From an uncultured SAR86 cluster bacterium (lineage in GTDB: Bacteria > Pseudomonadota > Gammaproteobacteria > Magnimaribacterales > D2472), in assembly GCA_902601475.1 (NCBI GenBank), contig CACKNK010000001.1, positions 1 through 59,074 of the forward strand: DNA of 59,074 nucleotides. The letters are read 5' to 3'. Under the pieces are notes generated by a model, which had not been told where the DNA came from, did not search any database, and worked only from the letters and a program-made list of their open reading frames with translations. The stretch's first letter is position 1. Each line of letters opens with the position of its first letter. This document shows positions 27,971-36,515 of the stretch, one piece after another. The position numbers were made by a program, and so were the translations under genes.

Positions 27971-27985
27971 ATAGTAGGAAATTTA

Positions 27986-28045
27986 TTGACAACTTTAAAA
28001 TGTAAAGTAAACTTTACATGTCAAATAAACTTTACATTATAAATT
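27986..28045 (+). promoter_or_regulatory. Promoter with inverted and direct repeats before membrane/XRE operon
   Basis: TTGACA (27986-27991) is a perfect -35. ATGTAAAG-TAAA-CTTTACAT (28000-28019) is an 8-4-8 inverted repeat overlying its -10 position (TAAACT at 28008-28013, 16-base spacer). The 12-mer TAAACTTTACAT occurs at 28008-28019 and again at 28026-28037. A TATAAA at 28038-28043 ends 2 bases before the ATG. This looks like an operator for the XRE regulator encoded in the same operon. Confidence 0.6.
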
Positions 28046-28498
28046 ATGGCTAAAATTACTCACCGTGGAACCTGGCTCAAGATTAGTTCACTTAATCCTG
28101 AGGATAAAAAAAACTACTTAACGTCAATGGCTCTTTTTTTGATTGGTGCCTTTGCATGGGGCGTCCATCTTGCATCTGTGGGTGTTTTTAATGATGTACC
28201 TGATACTGAAAATGCAACCTCTTCAATCTATAACTTTGCAAGGTTAATAGTGGTTATCTCGTGGGCAATCGCAACCTTTTTTTACATTAAATTTTTAAAA
28301 ACTCAAGATGAGCTAATTATTAAATGGCATGAATTTATTGGTAGTTGGGGTGCAATAGGTTTTATAAGTTTTGGGATGATGATGTCACTTTTATCGCCCT
28401 ATCTAAGCTTTAAACCTGGATTTTATGAACTTTTCCTAGCTTTTTGTGTGGGAACAGTGATTGGCGGACTAAGGTTTCACAGTAAGTTTTTAAGTTAA
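28046..28498 (+). CDS. Four-helix membrane protein of unknown function
   Basis: It has 150 residues and four clear hydrophobic segments (about 27-45, 62-82, 100-120, 127-145), with a basic cytoplasmic-type N-terminus. I do not recognise a family. It is translationally coupled to a small XRE regulator (TAATG overlap). This arrangement is common for small regulated membrane operons, so the regulator probably controls this gene. No Shine-Dalgarno is seen. Confidence 0.6.
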   Translation: MAKITHRGTWLKISSLNPEDKKNYLTSMALFLIGAFAWGVHLASVGVFNDVPDTENATSSIYNFARLIVVISWAIATFFYIKFLKTQDELIIKWHEFIGSWGAIGFISFGMMMSLLSPYLSFKPGFYELFLAFCVGTVIGGLRFHSKFLS

Positions 28499-28692
28499 TG
28501 AAAAATAACATTCAACAACTAAGAAAAGCTATGCATCTTAGTCAGGAAGATTTGGCTGCCAAGACAGGTGTCAGTCGCCAGACCATCAATTCGATTGAGA
28601 CTGGCAAGTTTGATCCATCACTTCCCCTAGTTTTTAAACTTTTAAAAACTCTAGACGTATCACTTGAAGAGTTATTTATTTTTGAGGAATGA
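28498..28692 (+). CDS. Small XRE-family (Cro/CI-type) transcriptional regulator
   Basis: It has 64 residues and is essentially one helix-turn-helix domain: IQQLRKAMHLSQEDLAAKTG, VSRQTINSIETGKFDPSL, LVFKLLKTLDVSLEELF. It lacks an effector domain, as in the YgzD-like group. It overlaps the upstream membrane-protein gene by one base and likely binds the repeats at 28000-28037 to autoregulate the operon; that link is an inference from position. Confidence 0.88.
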   Translation: MKNNIQQLRKAMHLSQEDLAAKTGVSRQTINSIETGKFDPSLPLVFKLLKTLDVSLEELFIFEE

Positions 28693-28719
28693 AACTATTT
28701 TTAAGTTAAGGAAAAAGAT

Positions 28720-28929
28720 ATGGGAATAATTATTGGCGTTTTAATGCTGACTTTAGGAATTTTGTTTCTGCATGAAATTATCCTAAGCGTTTTTAGTTTA
28801 ATGTTTGGGCTTCTGATTGCCTCTCTTGCAATCCTTATTAGTATTGTGAGTTTCACTTTTGTGATGGCTGCGATGGTGATCGTTGGAGTCTTATGTTTGA
28901 TGGGTTTAGTTTTTAGTATTTTAATTTAA
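28720..28929 (+). CDS. Small hydrophobic protein of unknown function
   Basis: It has 69 residues, nearly all hydrophobic, with two to three membrane segments and no charged loops beyond His-Glu near residue 18. No family was recognised. A purine-rich AAGGAAAAAG ribosome site precedes the ATG. It lies between the XRE gene and sppA on the same strand with 10-30-base gaps, so it is part of the same operon. Confidence 0.55.
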   Translation: MGIIIGVLMLTLGILFLHEIILSVFSLMFGLLIASLAILISIVSFTFVMAAMVIVGVLCLMGLVFSILI

Positions 28930-28939
28930 GGAGAAAAAT

Positions 28940-30760
28940 ATGGATGCTCTAAAATCTATTTTTAGTTGGCTTGGAAAGTTTTTAGAAAAAACACGCGTTG
29001 TGCTTCTCAATGTTGCAACTGCATTAATTTTAATCGTTATTACCGTTGCAATTTTGGGTGGTATATTTAGTGGCGATGCTGAGATTGACAAAGAAGGAAA
29101 AGTTGTCTTTTTGGATCCAGCTGTAGTTATCACGGATGAAGAAGCTTTTGCGGATTCGCTCTTTGCTAATACAGATGTCAATCAGATGACTTTTAGAGAT
29201 TTTGAAGATCTTGTAAATGAGTTGGCCGATGATGAAGAGATAGCTGCTATCGTCATTGATTTTAGCTCAACAGGATTTGCTGGTCCCACTACGCTGCTTA
29301 ATGTCACTGCATTGATGGAAAAACTTCAAGCCTCTGATATAGAGTTGATTGCTTACTCAGATTATTTTAATACCCCAGCATATTTAATAGCTTCCTATGC
29401 TGATGAAATATGGGGACATTCGAGTGGTTCATTTGGATTGAGAGGTCCTGGTGGATATCAATTTTATCTTAATGAACTGCTTACAAAAAATCTTAAATTT
29501 ACCATTCATGATTTTTCAGAGGGTACTTTCAAATCCGCTGGAGAAACAATAACTCGTTCCAGTATGTCTGATTTTGAAAGAAAGCAAACTCAAGAACTCT
29601 TAAATCCAATTTGGACAGAAATGAAGAGCCTGATCGCCAAACAGAGAGCTATGAGTATTGATGATGTTCAGGATTTTGCTGATAACCACCCTGCTGGTTT
29701 GCTAGGTGATGCCAACTATATAAATCTTAATGCTGCCACTGAAATTGGATTCATTGATGGCGTTAAATCATATCCTGAATTTAGGGAGCACATGATTGAA
29801 AAGTTTGGTTTAGATGCAGACTCTGATAGAGAAACCTACCCTAACATAAGTTATTTAGAGTATATGGATACTTATGAGATTGATGAGGATTCTGCAGATG
29901 ATAAGGTTGCTGTTGTTACCGTTGAAGGAACGATTACACGTGGAGAGATTCAACCAGGTATTGCAGGAGCTGATGGTCTTGCAAGACTTCTGAGAAGTGC
30001 TCATGAGGATGAGGATGTAAAAGCCCTCGTTGTGAGGGTTAACAGCGGTGGCGGTGGCGTCATGGCAAGTGAAATTATCAGAGATGAAATTCAGCGTGCT
30101 AAATCAAAAGGTATTAATGTTGTTGTATCCATGGGTGATGTTGCAGCCTCTGGAGGAGTATGGATTGCAACGCCTGCAGAATATATTTTTGCTGAGCCAA
30201 CCACCATCACTGGCTCTATTGGGGTGGCCATTGCTTTTCCTACTTTTGAAAATACCATGGATGAAATAGGCATTGATTTTGATGGAGTGGTAACAACTAA
30301 AAATGCAGGATGGGATCTTAATCAAGCCATGCCAGCTGAAATTAAAGCTGCCATTCAAGATGATACAGTTAAAGTTTATAACCGTTTTGTTTCACTGGTG
30401 GCAGAATCCAGAGAAGAATCTGAAGATTACATTCGCACCATAGCTGAAGGACGGGTTTGGATAGGAACCAAGGCTTTAGAGATTAATCTAGTCGATGAAA
30501 TTGGTAATTTCGATGATGCTGTTGCTAAAGCAGCTGAACTTGCTGGTCTTGAGGAATATGAGGTTGATTTCTTCAAAGAAACGCTTGATCCTGAGATTCA
30601 GGTTCTGCTTGAACTAACTGAAAACTTTGATATTAAGATAGTTGATCAGCAAACTTTAAATTCATTTAAAAGCATGACGGAGATACTCAATGAAGTTCTC
30701 CAAGTCAGCAAACCGACAACACTAATAGCATGTCAAACTTGTGAAGTTGCTTTGCAATAA
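28940..30760 (+). CDS. sppA: Signal peptide peptidase SppA, 67K type
   Basis: This inner-membrane serine protease clears cleaved signal peptides on the periplasmic side. There is one N-terminal membrane segment (about 22-45), then two tandem S49/Clp-like domains. The catalytic dyad is split between them, as in the long form: Lys198 in GTFKSAGE and Ser404 in GDVAASGGVW (E. coli Lys209/Ser409). Length is 606 residues (618 in E. coli). A Shine-Dalgarno AAGGAG precedes the ATG. It ends 4 bases from the convergent hda stop. Confidence 0.93.
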   Translation: MDALKSIFSWLGKFLEKTRVVLLNVATALILIVITVAILGGIFSGDAEIDKEGKVVFLDPAVVITDEEAFADSLFANTDVNQMTFRDFEDLVNELADDEEIAAIVIDFSSTGFAGPTTLLNVTALMEKLQASDIELIAYSDYFNTPAYLIASYADEIWGHSSGSFGLRGPGGYQFYLNELLTKNLKFTIHDFSEGTFKSAGETITRSSMSDFERKQTQELLNPIWTEMKSLIAKQRAMSIDDVQDFADNHPAGLLGDANYINLNAATEIGFIDGVKSYPEFREHMIEKFGLDADSDRETYPNISYLEYMDTYEIDEDSADDKVAVVTVEGTITRGEIQPGIAGADGLARLLRSAHEDEDVKALVVRVNSGGGGVMASEIIRDEIQRAKSKGINVVVSMGDVAASGGVWIATPAEYIFAEPTTITGSIGVAIAFPTFENTMDEIGIDFDGVVTTKNAGWDLNQAMPAEIKAAIQDDTVKVYNRFVSLVAESREESEDYIRTIAEGRVWIGTKALEINLVDEIGNFDDAVAKAAELAGLEEYEVDFFKETLDPEIQVLLELTENFDIKIVDQQTLNSFKSMTEILNEVLQVSKPTTLIACQTCEVALQ

Positions 30761-30764
30761 AGCG

Positions 30765-31472
30765 CTAAGATAAAAGTATCTGCTTGGCAAAAGGAATGGT
30801 TATCTTTCTCTTTTGCTGAGCAGAGGCCTGATCTAAGTGTTTTAACAAGGAAAATAAATGTTGAAACTCTCTTTTTTCTCTTTTTAATAAATAATCAATC
30901 ACCTCGTGATCAAGCGATATTTCAAGTTTGGCTGCACAAAAAGTCAAAGCTTCTTTGAGCTTGTTATCAGGCACCGATAAAATGTGCAAAGATTGCATCC
31001 GTGACAAACGAGATGAAAGATCTGGCAGGAAATCTAGTTCTAAGATGCTTTCCTCCGTTCCAAAATAAAGATTGCATTTATTTTCTTTGGATTGATTAAT
31101 TAGATGAAAAATCATCTCTTGCCACTTTGGGTGATTGTGCACTAAATGAACGTCATCGATGCAAAGCGCATCATAAATATCAAAATTCTCTATGAAATCT
31201 GGTTCCATATTAATGGCAACTTTCATCGGTAAATAAAAAGCTTGCTTATCAATCAACTTGTATTCATTGCAAATAGCTTGCAATAAAAAAGATTTACCTG
31301 ATCTTTCTGTTCCAGTTATAACAAATTCTGATTCTGTTGATTCCTGCAGTGATCTTAAAAGACTGTAGATCAGTTGCTGGATATGCGAATGATAAAAATT
31401 ATCAAACCTTGGATATTGATCAATTGCAAAAGGGAAAATTAGCTGCTTAGGATTCATTGGAATGAAGTTCAT
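30765..31472 (-). CDS. hda: DnaA regulatory inactivator Hda
   Basis: This AAA+ DnaA homologue, together with the loaded sliding clamp, stimulates ATP hydrolysis by DnaA. The N-terminal QLIFPF (residues 10-15) fits the clamp-binding motif QL(x)LPL. Walker A is GTERSGKSFLLQA, Walker B is ALCIDDVHL, and SSRLSRMQSLH corresponds to box VII. Length is 235 residues (E. coli 233). Its first 26 bp overlap the end of the phosphatidyltransferase gene. Confidence 0.9.
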   Translation of the reverse strand: MNFIPMNPKQLIFPFAIDQYPRFDNFYHSHIQQLIYSLLRSLQESTESEFVITGTERSGKSFLLQAICNEYKLIDKQAFYLPMKVAINMEPDFIENFDIYDALCIDDVHLVHNHPKWQEMIFHLINQSKENKCNLYFGTEESILELDFLPDLSSRLSRMQSLHILSVPDNKLKEALTFCAAKLEISLDHEVIDYLLKREKREFQHLFSLLKHLDQASAQQKRKITIPFAKQILLS

Positions 31473-32004
31473 TGGTCTGCCTTAACCAATTCATCGTATA
31501 AGAAATCAAACTTAATAAACACAAAGTGCAGATAAGCAAGTGATAAATGGGCTGCATTAAGTTTAATGTGAATACGATTTCAACAAGAATACTTAAAAAA
31601 TAAATGATCTGCATAAATGTGGTGATCTTTCCCAACAAGTTTGGTTTCGGTGAACCAACCTCATAAACAGTCATGTGGAATGCTGCACCAATCAAGATCA
31701 CAGTATCTCTAAATACTAAAATAAAAAAAACATAACTTGGAATGTATCCGTTGATCCAAAAAATAGAGACCATTCCAATCAAAAGAATCTTATCTGCAAT
31801 TGGATCTAACACTTTTCCTAAATCCGTTTGCCAGTTAAAAGCTCGTGCAAGGAAGCCATCGAGCGCATCAGTGAGTGCAGCTATAAGAAAAAGACCTAGT
31901 GAAATTAAGTACTCCTCAATGTAAAAATACAGCAGGATCGGATAAGCAAGAATAATTCTTATCAGCGACAAAAGATTAGGAATAAAAATTAGATACTGAC
32001 GCAC
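31447..32004 (-). CDS. CDP-alcohol phosphatidyltransferase (PgsA-like)
   Basis: This inner-membrane enzyme transfers a phosphatidyl group from CDP-diacylglycerol to an alcohol. The complete signature DALDGFLAR-x8-G-x3-D-x3-D is readable as DALDGFLARAFNWQTDLGKV followed by LDPIAD. There are about five to six membrane segments in 185 residues. Phosphatidylglycerophosphate synthase is the most likely activity, but cardiolipin-type relatives share the motif. It sits between DUF2066 and hda in the same transcript. Confidence 0.85.
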   Translation of the reverse strand: MRQYLIFIPNLLSLIRIILAYPILLYFYIEEYLISLGLFLIAALTDALDGFLARAFNWQTDLGKVLDPIADKILLIGMVSIFWINGYIPSYVFFILVFRDTVILIGAAFHMTVYEVGSPKPNLLGKITTFMQIIYFLSILVEIVFTLNLMQPIYHLLICTLCLLSLISYTMNWLRQTNELHSNES

Positions 32005-32006
32005 AG

Positions 32007-33020
32007 CTAATTAAACTCCACCTGCAATGAGTCAGTATTACTGTCATAAACAGGATTAATAAATCTTCTAGAGCTTTGTAGTTCACGCATGAGTTCTTGT
32101 GGTTCAAACCTAAGCTTTAGATTCATTTGTGTTTCTCCCCTCATGATTGAGGTAGTTTGAAATGTTCTAATGGAAAAAATTTTTTTTACTTCATTTAGAA
32201 ACATCTCATGCTCTGAGTAATTATCAATGCCTGTTACCACAAATCTAAAAGTATTTTGATCTTGTTCTGAAAAATTAATTGCAAGAACTTCATCAATGTA
32301 ATTATTAATCTGATCATCAAGAAATAAAATTAACTGATCTTGTTGCAAATTAACAAGTGATTGAAAGTCACCGTTTATGCTCCATGAGTTAATTCCAGTT
32401 TTAAGCAATTCAATATTTACTACTGCCTCTGTATTGCCTTTGGCAAGAAAATAGTCAGCTGGATCTTCATAATTGAGTTTGTTTTTGAGGTTTTGGATGT
32501 CTTGAAGATCAAACTCAGGAACATCAAGGAAAATCCCTCTTGTTTCAGTTAAATTTTTAAGCAAATTAGATAAGTTTGTTTTTAATTCTGTATCCTCACC
32601 GTCAATACCTAAGAATTCAGGCTGAGTGGTACCGTCATCAATATTAATTAAAAAACTAATGCTGGGTCGATTGAATCCAATGATTGGAAAAGCATTAGCA
32701 TCGAATAACTCAATGACTTCATCTTCTAAAAATTTAACTCTTAGATACCCTTCACCATCAATTTCTTCCGTAGTGTAGCTGGCAACATAACTAGTCTTAT
32801 TGATTTGCTGACGGTTAATTTCATTTCTAAATTTAAGGCTGGATGAGCCTGAAAGTTTAATCAGCAGCTTATCGAAAGCTCTATTCAAACCATAGTTAAC
32901 ATTGGTGTACTCTTTAGTGCTGATTCGAACTTCAAATAAGGATGAAAATTCACGCGCATTTATCTCAACTGCATTTAAAACTAATATCAAAATAGGTAAG
33001 ATTAATTTATCTTTCATCAC
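32007..33020 (-). CDS. DUF2066 family exported protein
   Basis: A signal peptide (about residues 1-22) is followed by a soluble domain starting SLFEVRISTKEYTNVNYGLNRAFDKLLIKLSGSS, which resembles DUF2066. Function is unknown. The order DUF2066-(phosphatidyltransferase)-hda, divergent from purM, is conserved among gammaproteobacteria as I recall. It faces purM across a 12-base gap. Confidence 0.72.
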   Translation of the reverse strand: MMKDKLILPILILVLNAVEINAREFSSLFEVRISTKEYTNVNYGLNRAFDKLLIKLSGSSSLKFRNEINRQQINKTSYVASYTTEEIDGEGYLRVKFLEDEVIELFDANAFPIIGFNRPSISFLINIDDGTTQPEFLGIDGEDTELKTNLSNLLKNLTETRGIFLDVPEFDLQDIQNLKNKLNYEDPADYFLAKGNTEAVVNIELLKTGINSWSINGDFQSLVNLQQDQLILFLDDQINNYIDEVLAINFSEQDQNTFRFVVTGIDNYSEHEMFLNEVKKIFSIRTFQTTSIMRGETQMNLKLRFEPQELMRELQSSRRFINPVYDSNTDSLQVEFN

Positions 33021-33032
33021 TGAATATTGTAA

Positions 33033-34055
33033 ATGACCAATAAATCTAATCCTAATGATCCCTACGCAAAAGCTGGGGTAAATATCGATGATGGAAACGC
33101 CCTGATTAAGCTCATCAAATCAAGCGTTAACGCGACTCATAATAAGTCAGTGATGGGTGGCATCGGAGGCTTTGCTGGATTGTATGAATTAAATCATCAG
33201 CTTAAAAAACCCACACTCGTTGCCTGCACTGATGGTGTTGGCACCAAAGTTTCGCTTAGTAAAAAATATAATACTCTTGGAAGCGTTGGGCAGGACCTTG
33301 TGGCTATGTGCGTCAACGATATGGCAGCTTGCGGAGCAACGCCTCTATTTTTTCTAGATTATTTTGCCAGCTCAAAACTTGAGCTCAAGGAGACTGCAAC
33401 AATCATTAAGGGGATTGCAAAAGCTTGCAAGAAAACAAATATGGCGCTCTTGGGAGGTGAAACCGCTGAAATGCCGGGACACTACACTAAAGGTAATTTT
33501 GATTTAGCAGGATTTGCAGTGGGTGTTGTTGATAAATCAAAGATTATTAGTGGTAAAAAAATAAAAACTAACCAAGTAATTCTAGGCATTGAATCCAGTG
33601 GACCGCATTCAAATGGCTATTCTTTAATTAGAAAAATACTCTCACGGCATAAGCCCCCATCATCTGTGTTAAAGACGCTATTAAAACCAACCTATCTGTA
33701 CACCTCCCTAGTGAATGATGTGGTGAAAAAAAATATTAATGTTTCAGGTATTGCTAACATTACCGGTGGTGGCATCACTGAAAACATACCCCGAATAATA
33801 CCCAAACACCTTGCAGCTGATATTGATCTAAAAAGCTGGAAGTTTCCAAAAGCTTTTCATTGGCTACAAGAAAAAGGCAAGATCAGCAATGAAGATATGT
33901 TAAGAATTTTTAATTGCGGCATCGGTCTAGCAGTAATTCTTCCTCTTTCGGAAGTTAAATCATTTGAAAATCTTGCCAGCAAATATAAATTTAAGACTCA
34001 TCGAATTGGAAAAATTGTTAAACGAACTCAGGGCGAGTTAACTTACCTAAATTAA
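33033..34055 (+). CDS. purM: Phosphoribosylformylglycinamidine cyclo-ligase (AIR synthetase)
   Basis: This is the fifth step of purine synthesis (FGAM to AIR, ATP-dependent). Signatures: DPYAKAGVNIDDGNALI, GGFAGLYEL, CTDGVGTKVSL, LVAMCVNDMAACGATPLFFLDYFA, GGETAEMPGHY, GPHSNGYSLIR, ITGGGITENIPR. Length is 340 residues (E. coli 345). It is directly followed by purN: the TAA abuts the ATG. Confidence 0.97.
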   Translation: MTNKSNPNDPYAKAGVNIDDGNALIKLIKSSVNATHNKSVMGGIGGFAGLYELNHQLKKPTLVACTDGVGTKVSLSKKYNTLGSVGQDLVAMCVNDMAACGATPLFFLDYFASSKLELKETATIIKGIAKACKKTNMALLGGETAEMPGHYTKGNFDLAGFAVGVVDKSKIISGKKIKTNQVILGIESSGPHSNGYSLIRKILSRHKPPSSVLKTLLKPTYLYTSLVNDVVKKNINVSGIANITGGGITENIPRIIPKHLAADIDLKSWKFPKAFHWLQEKGKISNEDMLRIFNCGIGLAVILPLSEVKSFENLASKYKFKTHRIGKIVKRTQGELTYLN

Positions 34056-34700
34056 ATGAAGCGCATCGTTGTACTGATCTCTGGCAGCGGATCAAATCTT
34101 GAGGCTATCATTGAAGCCTGCCTCAGTCAGCGCATTAATGGCGAAGTTGTTCATGTGATTTCAAATGTTCCAGATGTCTTTGGTTTAACACGCGCAGCAA
34201 ACCACAAGATACCCTCATCGGTGATTAACCATAATGACTTTATTGATCGGGAGAGCTTTGACAGGGAGCTTTATAATCAGGTCAGCCACCTAAACCCTGA
34301 TCTAGTTGCACTTGCTGGTTTCATGAGAATTCTTACTGCAAATTTTACTAATCCATTAAAGGGCAAGCTGATTAATATTCACCCTTCCCTATTACCAAAA
34401 TATCCTGGTCTAAATACCCACCAACAAGCCATCGATAATCAAGATTCACATCATGGCATTTCCATTCACTATGTTACTGAGGAATTGGATGGAGGGCCGA
34501 TCATTGCACAAGGTGCCATGGAACTTGATCTTCAAAGCTCTTTGGAAGAGGTGATTGATCAAATTCATCGAATTGAACATAACTTATATCCGAGGGTAAT
34601 AGCTGAACTTCTTGATATGAAAGTCGGTCTTAAAGATAATACAGTTCAATTTAGTCATGATTCAGAATTTAAAGATGCTCAACCCCTCCAGTATAATTAG
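34056..34700 (+). CDS. purN: Phosphoribosylglycinamide formyltransferase
   Basis: It transfers a formyl group from 10-formyl-THF to GAR in purine synthesis, using one-carbon units of the type FolD supplies. Signatures: VLISGSGSNLEAII, HNDFIDRESFD, LVALAGFMRIL, and the catalytic block LINIHPSLLPKYPGLNTH with HHGISIHYVTEELDGGPII. Length is 214 residues (E. coli 212). It overlaps the following DUF3108 gene. Confidence 0.96.
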   Translation: MKRIVVLISGSGSNLEAIIEACLSQRINGEVVHVISNVPDVFGLTRAANHKIPSSVINHNDFIDRESFDRELYNQVSHLNPDLVALAGFMRILTANFTNPLKGKLINIHPSLLPKYPGLNTHQQAIDNQDSHHGISIHYVTEELDGGPIIAQGAMELDLQSSLEEVIDQIHRIEHNLYPRVIAELLDMKVGLKDNTVQFSHDSEFKDAQPLQYN

Positions 34701-35373
34701 GTTTGGTTTTAGCTTTATGCTTCTCTTCAGCTTTAAAGCTGAAGCAGAATCGATGATTCCAGATTTTAGCGCCCGATACATCTTTGAAACCGATCAATTT
34801 GATTTTGAAGGTATACGTCAACTTAAAACCTTCGCAGATAAGCGAGTCTTTAGTTTTGAAGATAGAGCAAGGTTAATTAAAGCTGAATTTTATTCAGAGT
34901 TCATTGATACAGATGAAATCAAATCGCTCTCTTACGATGCCAATTTTAGATTTACTTTCTTTCGTAGATTTACAAATTTTGACTTTGATTGGGAGACCAA
35001 AAAATTAACCAGTACTGGGCAATATGATTGGCAGACAACTTTGATGGAAGCCCCAGTCTATGATCCTCTCAATGTTCAAGTGGAGTTAAGAAAACGTTTA
35101 ATGCTAGGAGAAACTGAGTTCTCATTGCAGTTGCCTGAAATCAAAACAGGTGAATTGGTGGAAAATACTTACGCCATTAAAGGCGAAACTATTTTTACCT
35201 TAGAGGGTAAAGACTATCCGTGCGTAATTTTAGAGCGCGTTAGAACTAAAGATAATCGAATTACGACCTACACCATGGCAAAAGATCTGAACTATTTGAT
35301 CTTTAAGGTAACCGATAATGATCCTGATGGTGACATCGCCTTGACCATCAAGCAGCTCTTAAGTTTTGGGTAA
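34675..35373 (+). CDS. DUF3108 family exported protein
   Basis: From the ATG at 34675 the protein has a good signal peptide (residues 1-24, cleavage near AEA-ES); an upstream in-frame ATG at 34657 adds polar residues and is less likely. The mature part is beta-rich (FEFSFEDRA-type strands, [26 protein letters not shown]) as in DUF3108, a periplasmic family of unknown role. Placement after purN matches Pseudomonas as I recall. It ends overlapping the convergent dcd by 15 bp. Confidence 0.72.
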   Translation: MLNPSSIIRFGFSFMLLFSFKAEAESMIPDFSARYIFETDQFDFEGIRQLKTFADKRVFSFEDRARLIKAEFYSEFIDTDEIKSLSYDANFRFTFFRRFTNFDFDWETKKLTSTGQYDWQTTLMEAPVYDPLNVQVELRKRLMLGETEFSLQLPEIKTGELVENTYAIKGETIFTLEGKDYPCVILERVRTKDNRITTYTMAKDLNYLIFKVTDNDPDGDIALTIKQLLSFG

Positions 35374-35928
35374 CGTGACCCCTGTCTGACCTTGGTACTT
35401 GCCTTTACGATCTTTGTAAGATGTTTCGCAATCCTCATCGGATTCCAAGAAAATCATTTGAGCAACGCCCTCACCTGCATAAATTTTTGCCGGTAGCGTT
35501 GTGGTATTAGAAAACTCTAGGGTCACATGACCCTCCCATTCGGGTTCAAGCGGAGTGACATTAACAATAATGCCGCATCGAGCGTACGTCGATTTCCCCA
35601 AGCAAATGGTTAATACGTTGCGAGGAATCTTAAAATATTCAATTGTTCTTGCTAGCGCAAACGAATTAGGTGGAATCACACAGACATCTGATTTCACGTC
35701 AACAAAACTATCTTCATCAAAGGATTTAGGATCAACGGTTGCAGAATTAATGTTGGTAAAAACTTTAAACTCATCAGCACAACGCACGTCATAACCAAAA
35801 CTTGAAACCCCATAGGAAATAATTTTATTGCCGCTGTTTGCATCTCGGACTTGATTCTCTGTAAAGGGCTCAATCAACTGATGCTCTTGAGCCATCCTCT
35901 TTATCCATTTATCCGATTTAATTGTCAT
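35359..35928 (-). CDS. dcd: dCTP deaminase
   Basis: It makes dUTP from dCTP for thymidylate synthesis. Family blocks: [48 protein letters not shown] (with the catalytic Glu in LEFSN), and [11 protein letters not shown]. Length is 189 residues (E. coli 193). The start overlaps the end of recR by 4 bp (ATGA), so it is co-translated with recR and dnaX. Confidence 0.96.
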   Translation of the reverse strand: MTIKSDKWIKRMAQEHQLIEPFTENQVRDANSGNKIISYGVSSFGYDVRCADEFKVFTNINSATVDPKSFDEDSFVDVKSDVCVIPPNSFALARTIEYFKIPRNVLTICLGKSTYARCGIIVNVTPLEPEWEGHVTLEFSNTTTLPAKIYAGEGVAQMIFLESDEDCETSYKDRKGKYQGQTGVTLPKT

Positions 35929-36515
35929 GAAATATCGATCCTCCCTTGAATCGCTCTGGCAATCGTATTGCTGTCTACATACTCTAATTCACCGCCGATA
36001 GGAATACCATGAGAAATTCTTGAAACCTTCACATCGCTAAGATGATCCTTAATAAAATAAGCCGTTGCATCACCCTCAACGGTAGAGCTGGTGGCCAAAA
36101 TAACTTCTTCAATATGATCAGTTTTTATGTGCTGCAACAAATCCGGAATACCTAAATCTTCAGGAGCGATCCCATCAATAGGCGAGAGTCTGCCCATAAG
36201 TACAAAATAACGACCTTTAAATCCACCTGTTGATTCAATGGCTAAAACATCTGAAGGGCTTTCAACAATACATAAGCTACTCTGATCTCTTGAAGAATCC
36301 GAGCAGATTCGACAATACTCATCACTGGTTAAAATACGGCATTGCTTGCAACGCTGAACATTCTCTAAAGCCTCTTTAAGTGTATCTCCAAGATAAGCTG
36401 CACCATCTTTGTTCTTATCAAGTAAATACAAAGCCATGCGTTGCGCTGATTTTTTTCCCACTCCAGGCAAAATTGTAAGCGCCTCAATTAAGTCAAATAA
36501 AAGATCTCGTTTCAT
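35925..36515 (-). CDS. recR: Recombination protein RecR
   Basis: It acts with RecO and RecF in RecA loading at gaps. The N-terminal helix-hairpin-helix is [13 protein letters not shown], the zinc finger is [16 protein letters not shown], and a Toprim domain carries [13 protein letters not shown]. Length is 196 residues. Its ATG overlaps the dnaX stop (ATGA). The YbaB/EbfC gene usually found between dnaX and recR is absent here. Confidence 0.95.
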   Translation of the reverse strand: MKRDLLFDLIEALTILPGVGKKSAQRMALYLLDKNKDGAAYLGDTLKEALENVQRCKQCRILTSDEYCRICSDSSRDQSSLCIVESPSDVLAIESTGGFKGRYFVLMGRLSPIDGIAPEDLGIPDLLQHIKTDHIEEVILATSSTVEGDATAYFIKDHLSDVKVSRISHGIPIGGELEYVDSNTIARAIQGRIDIS

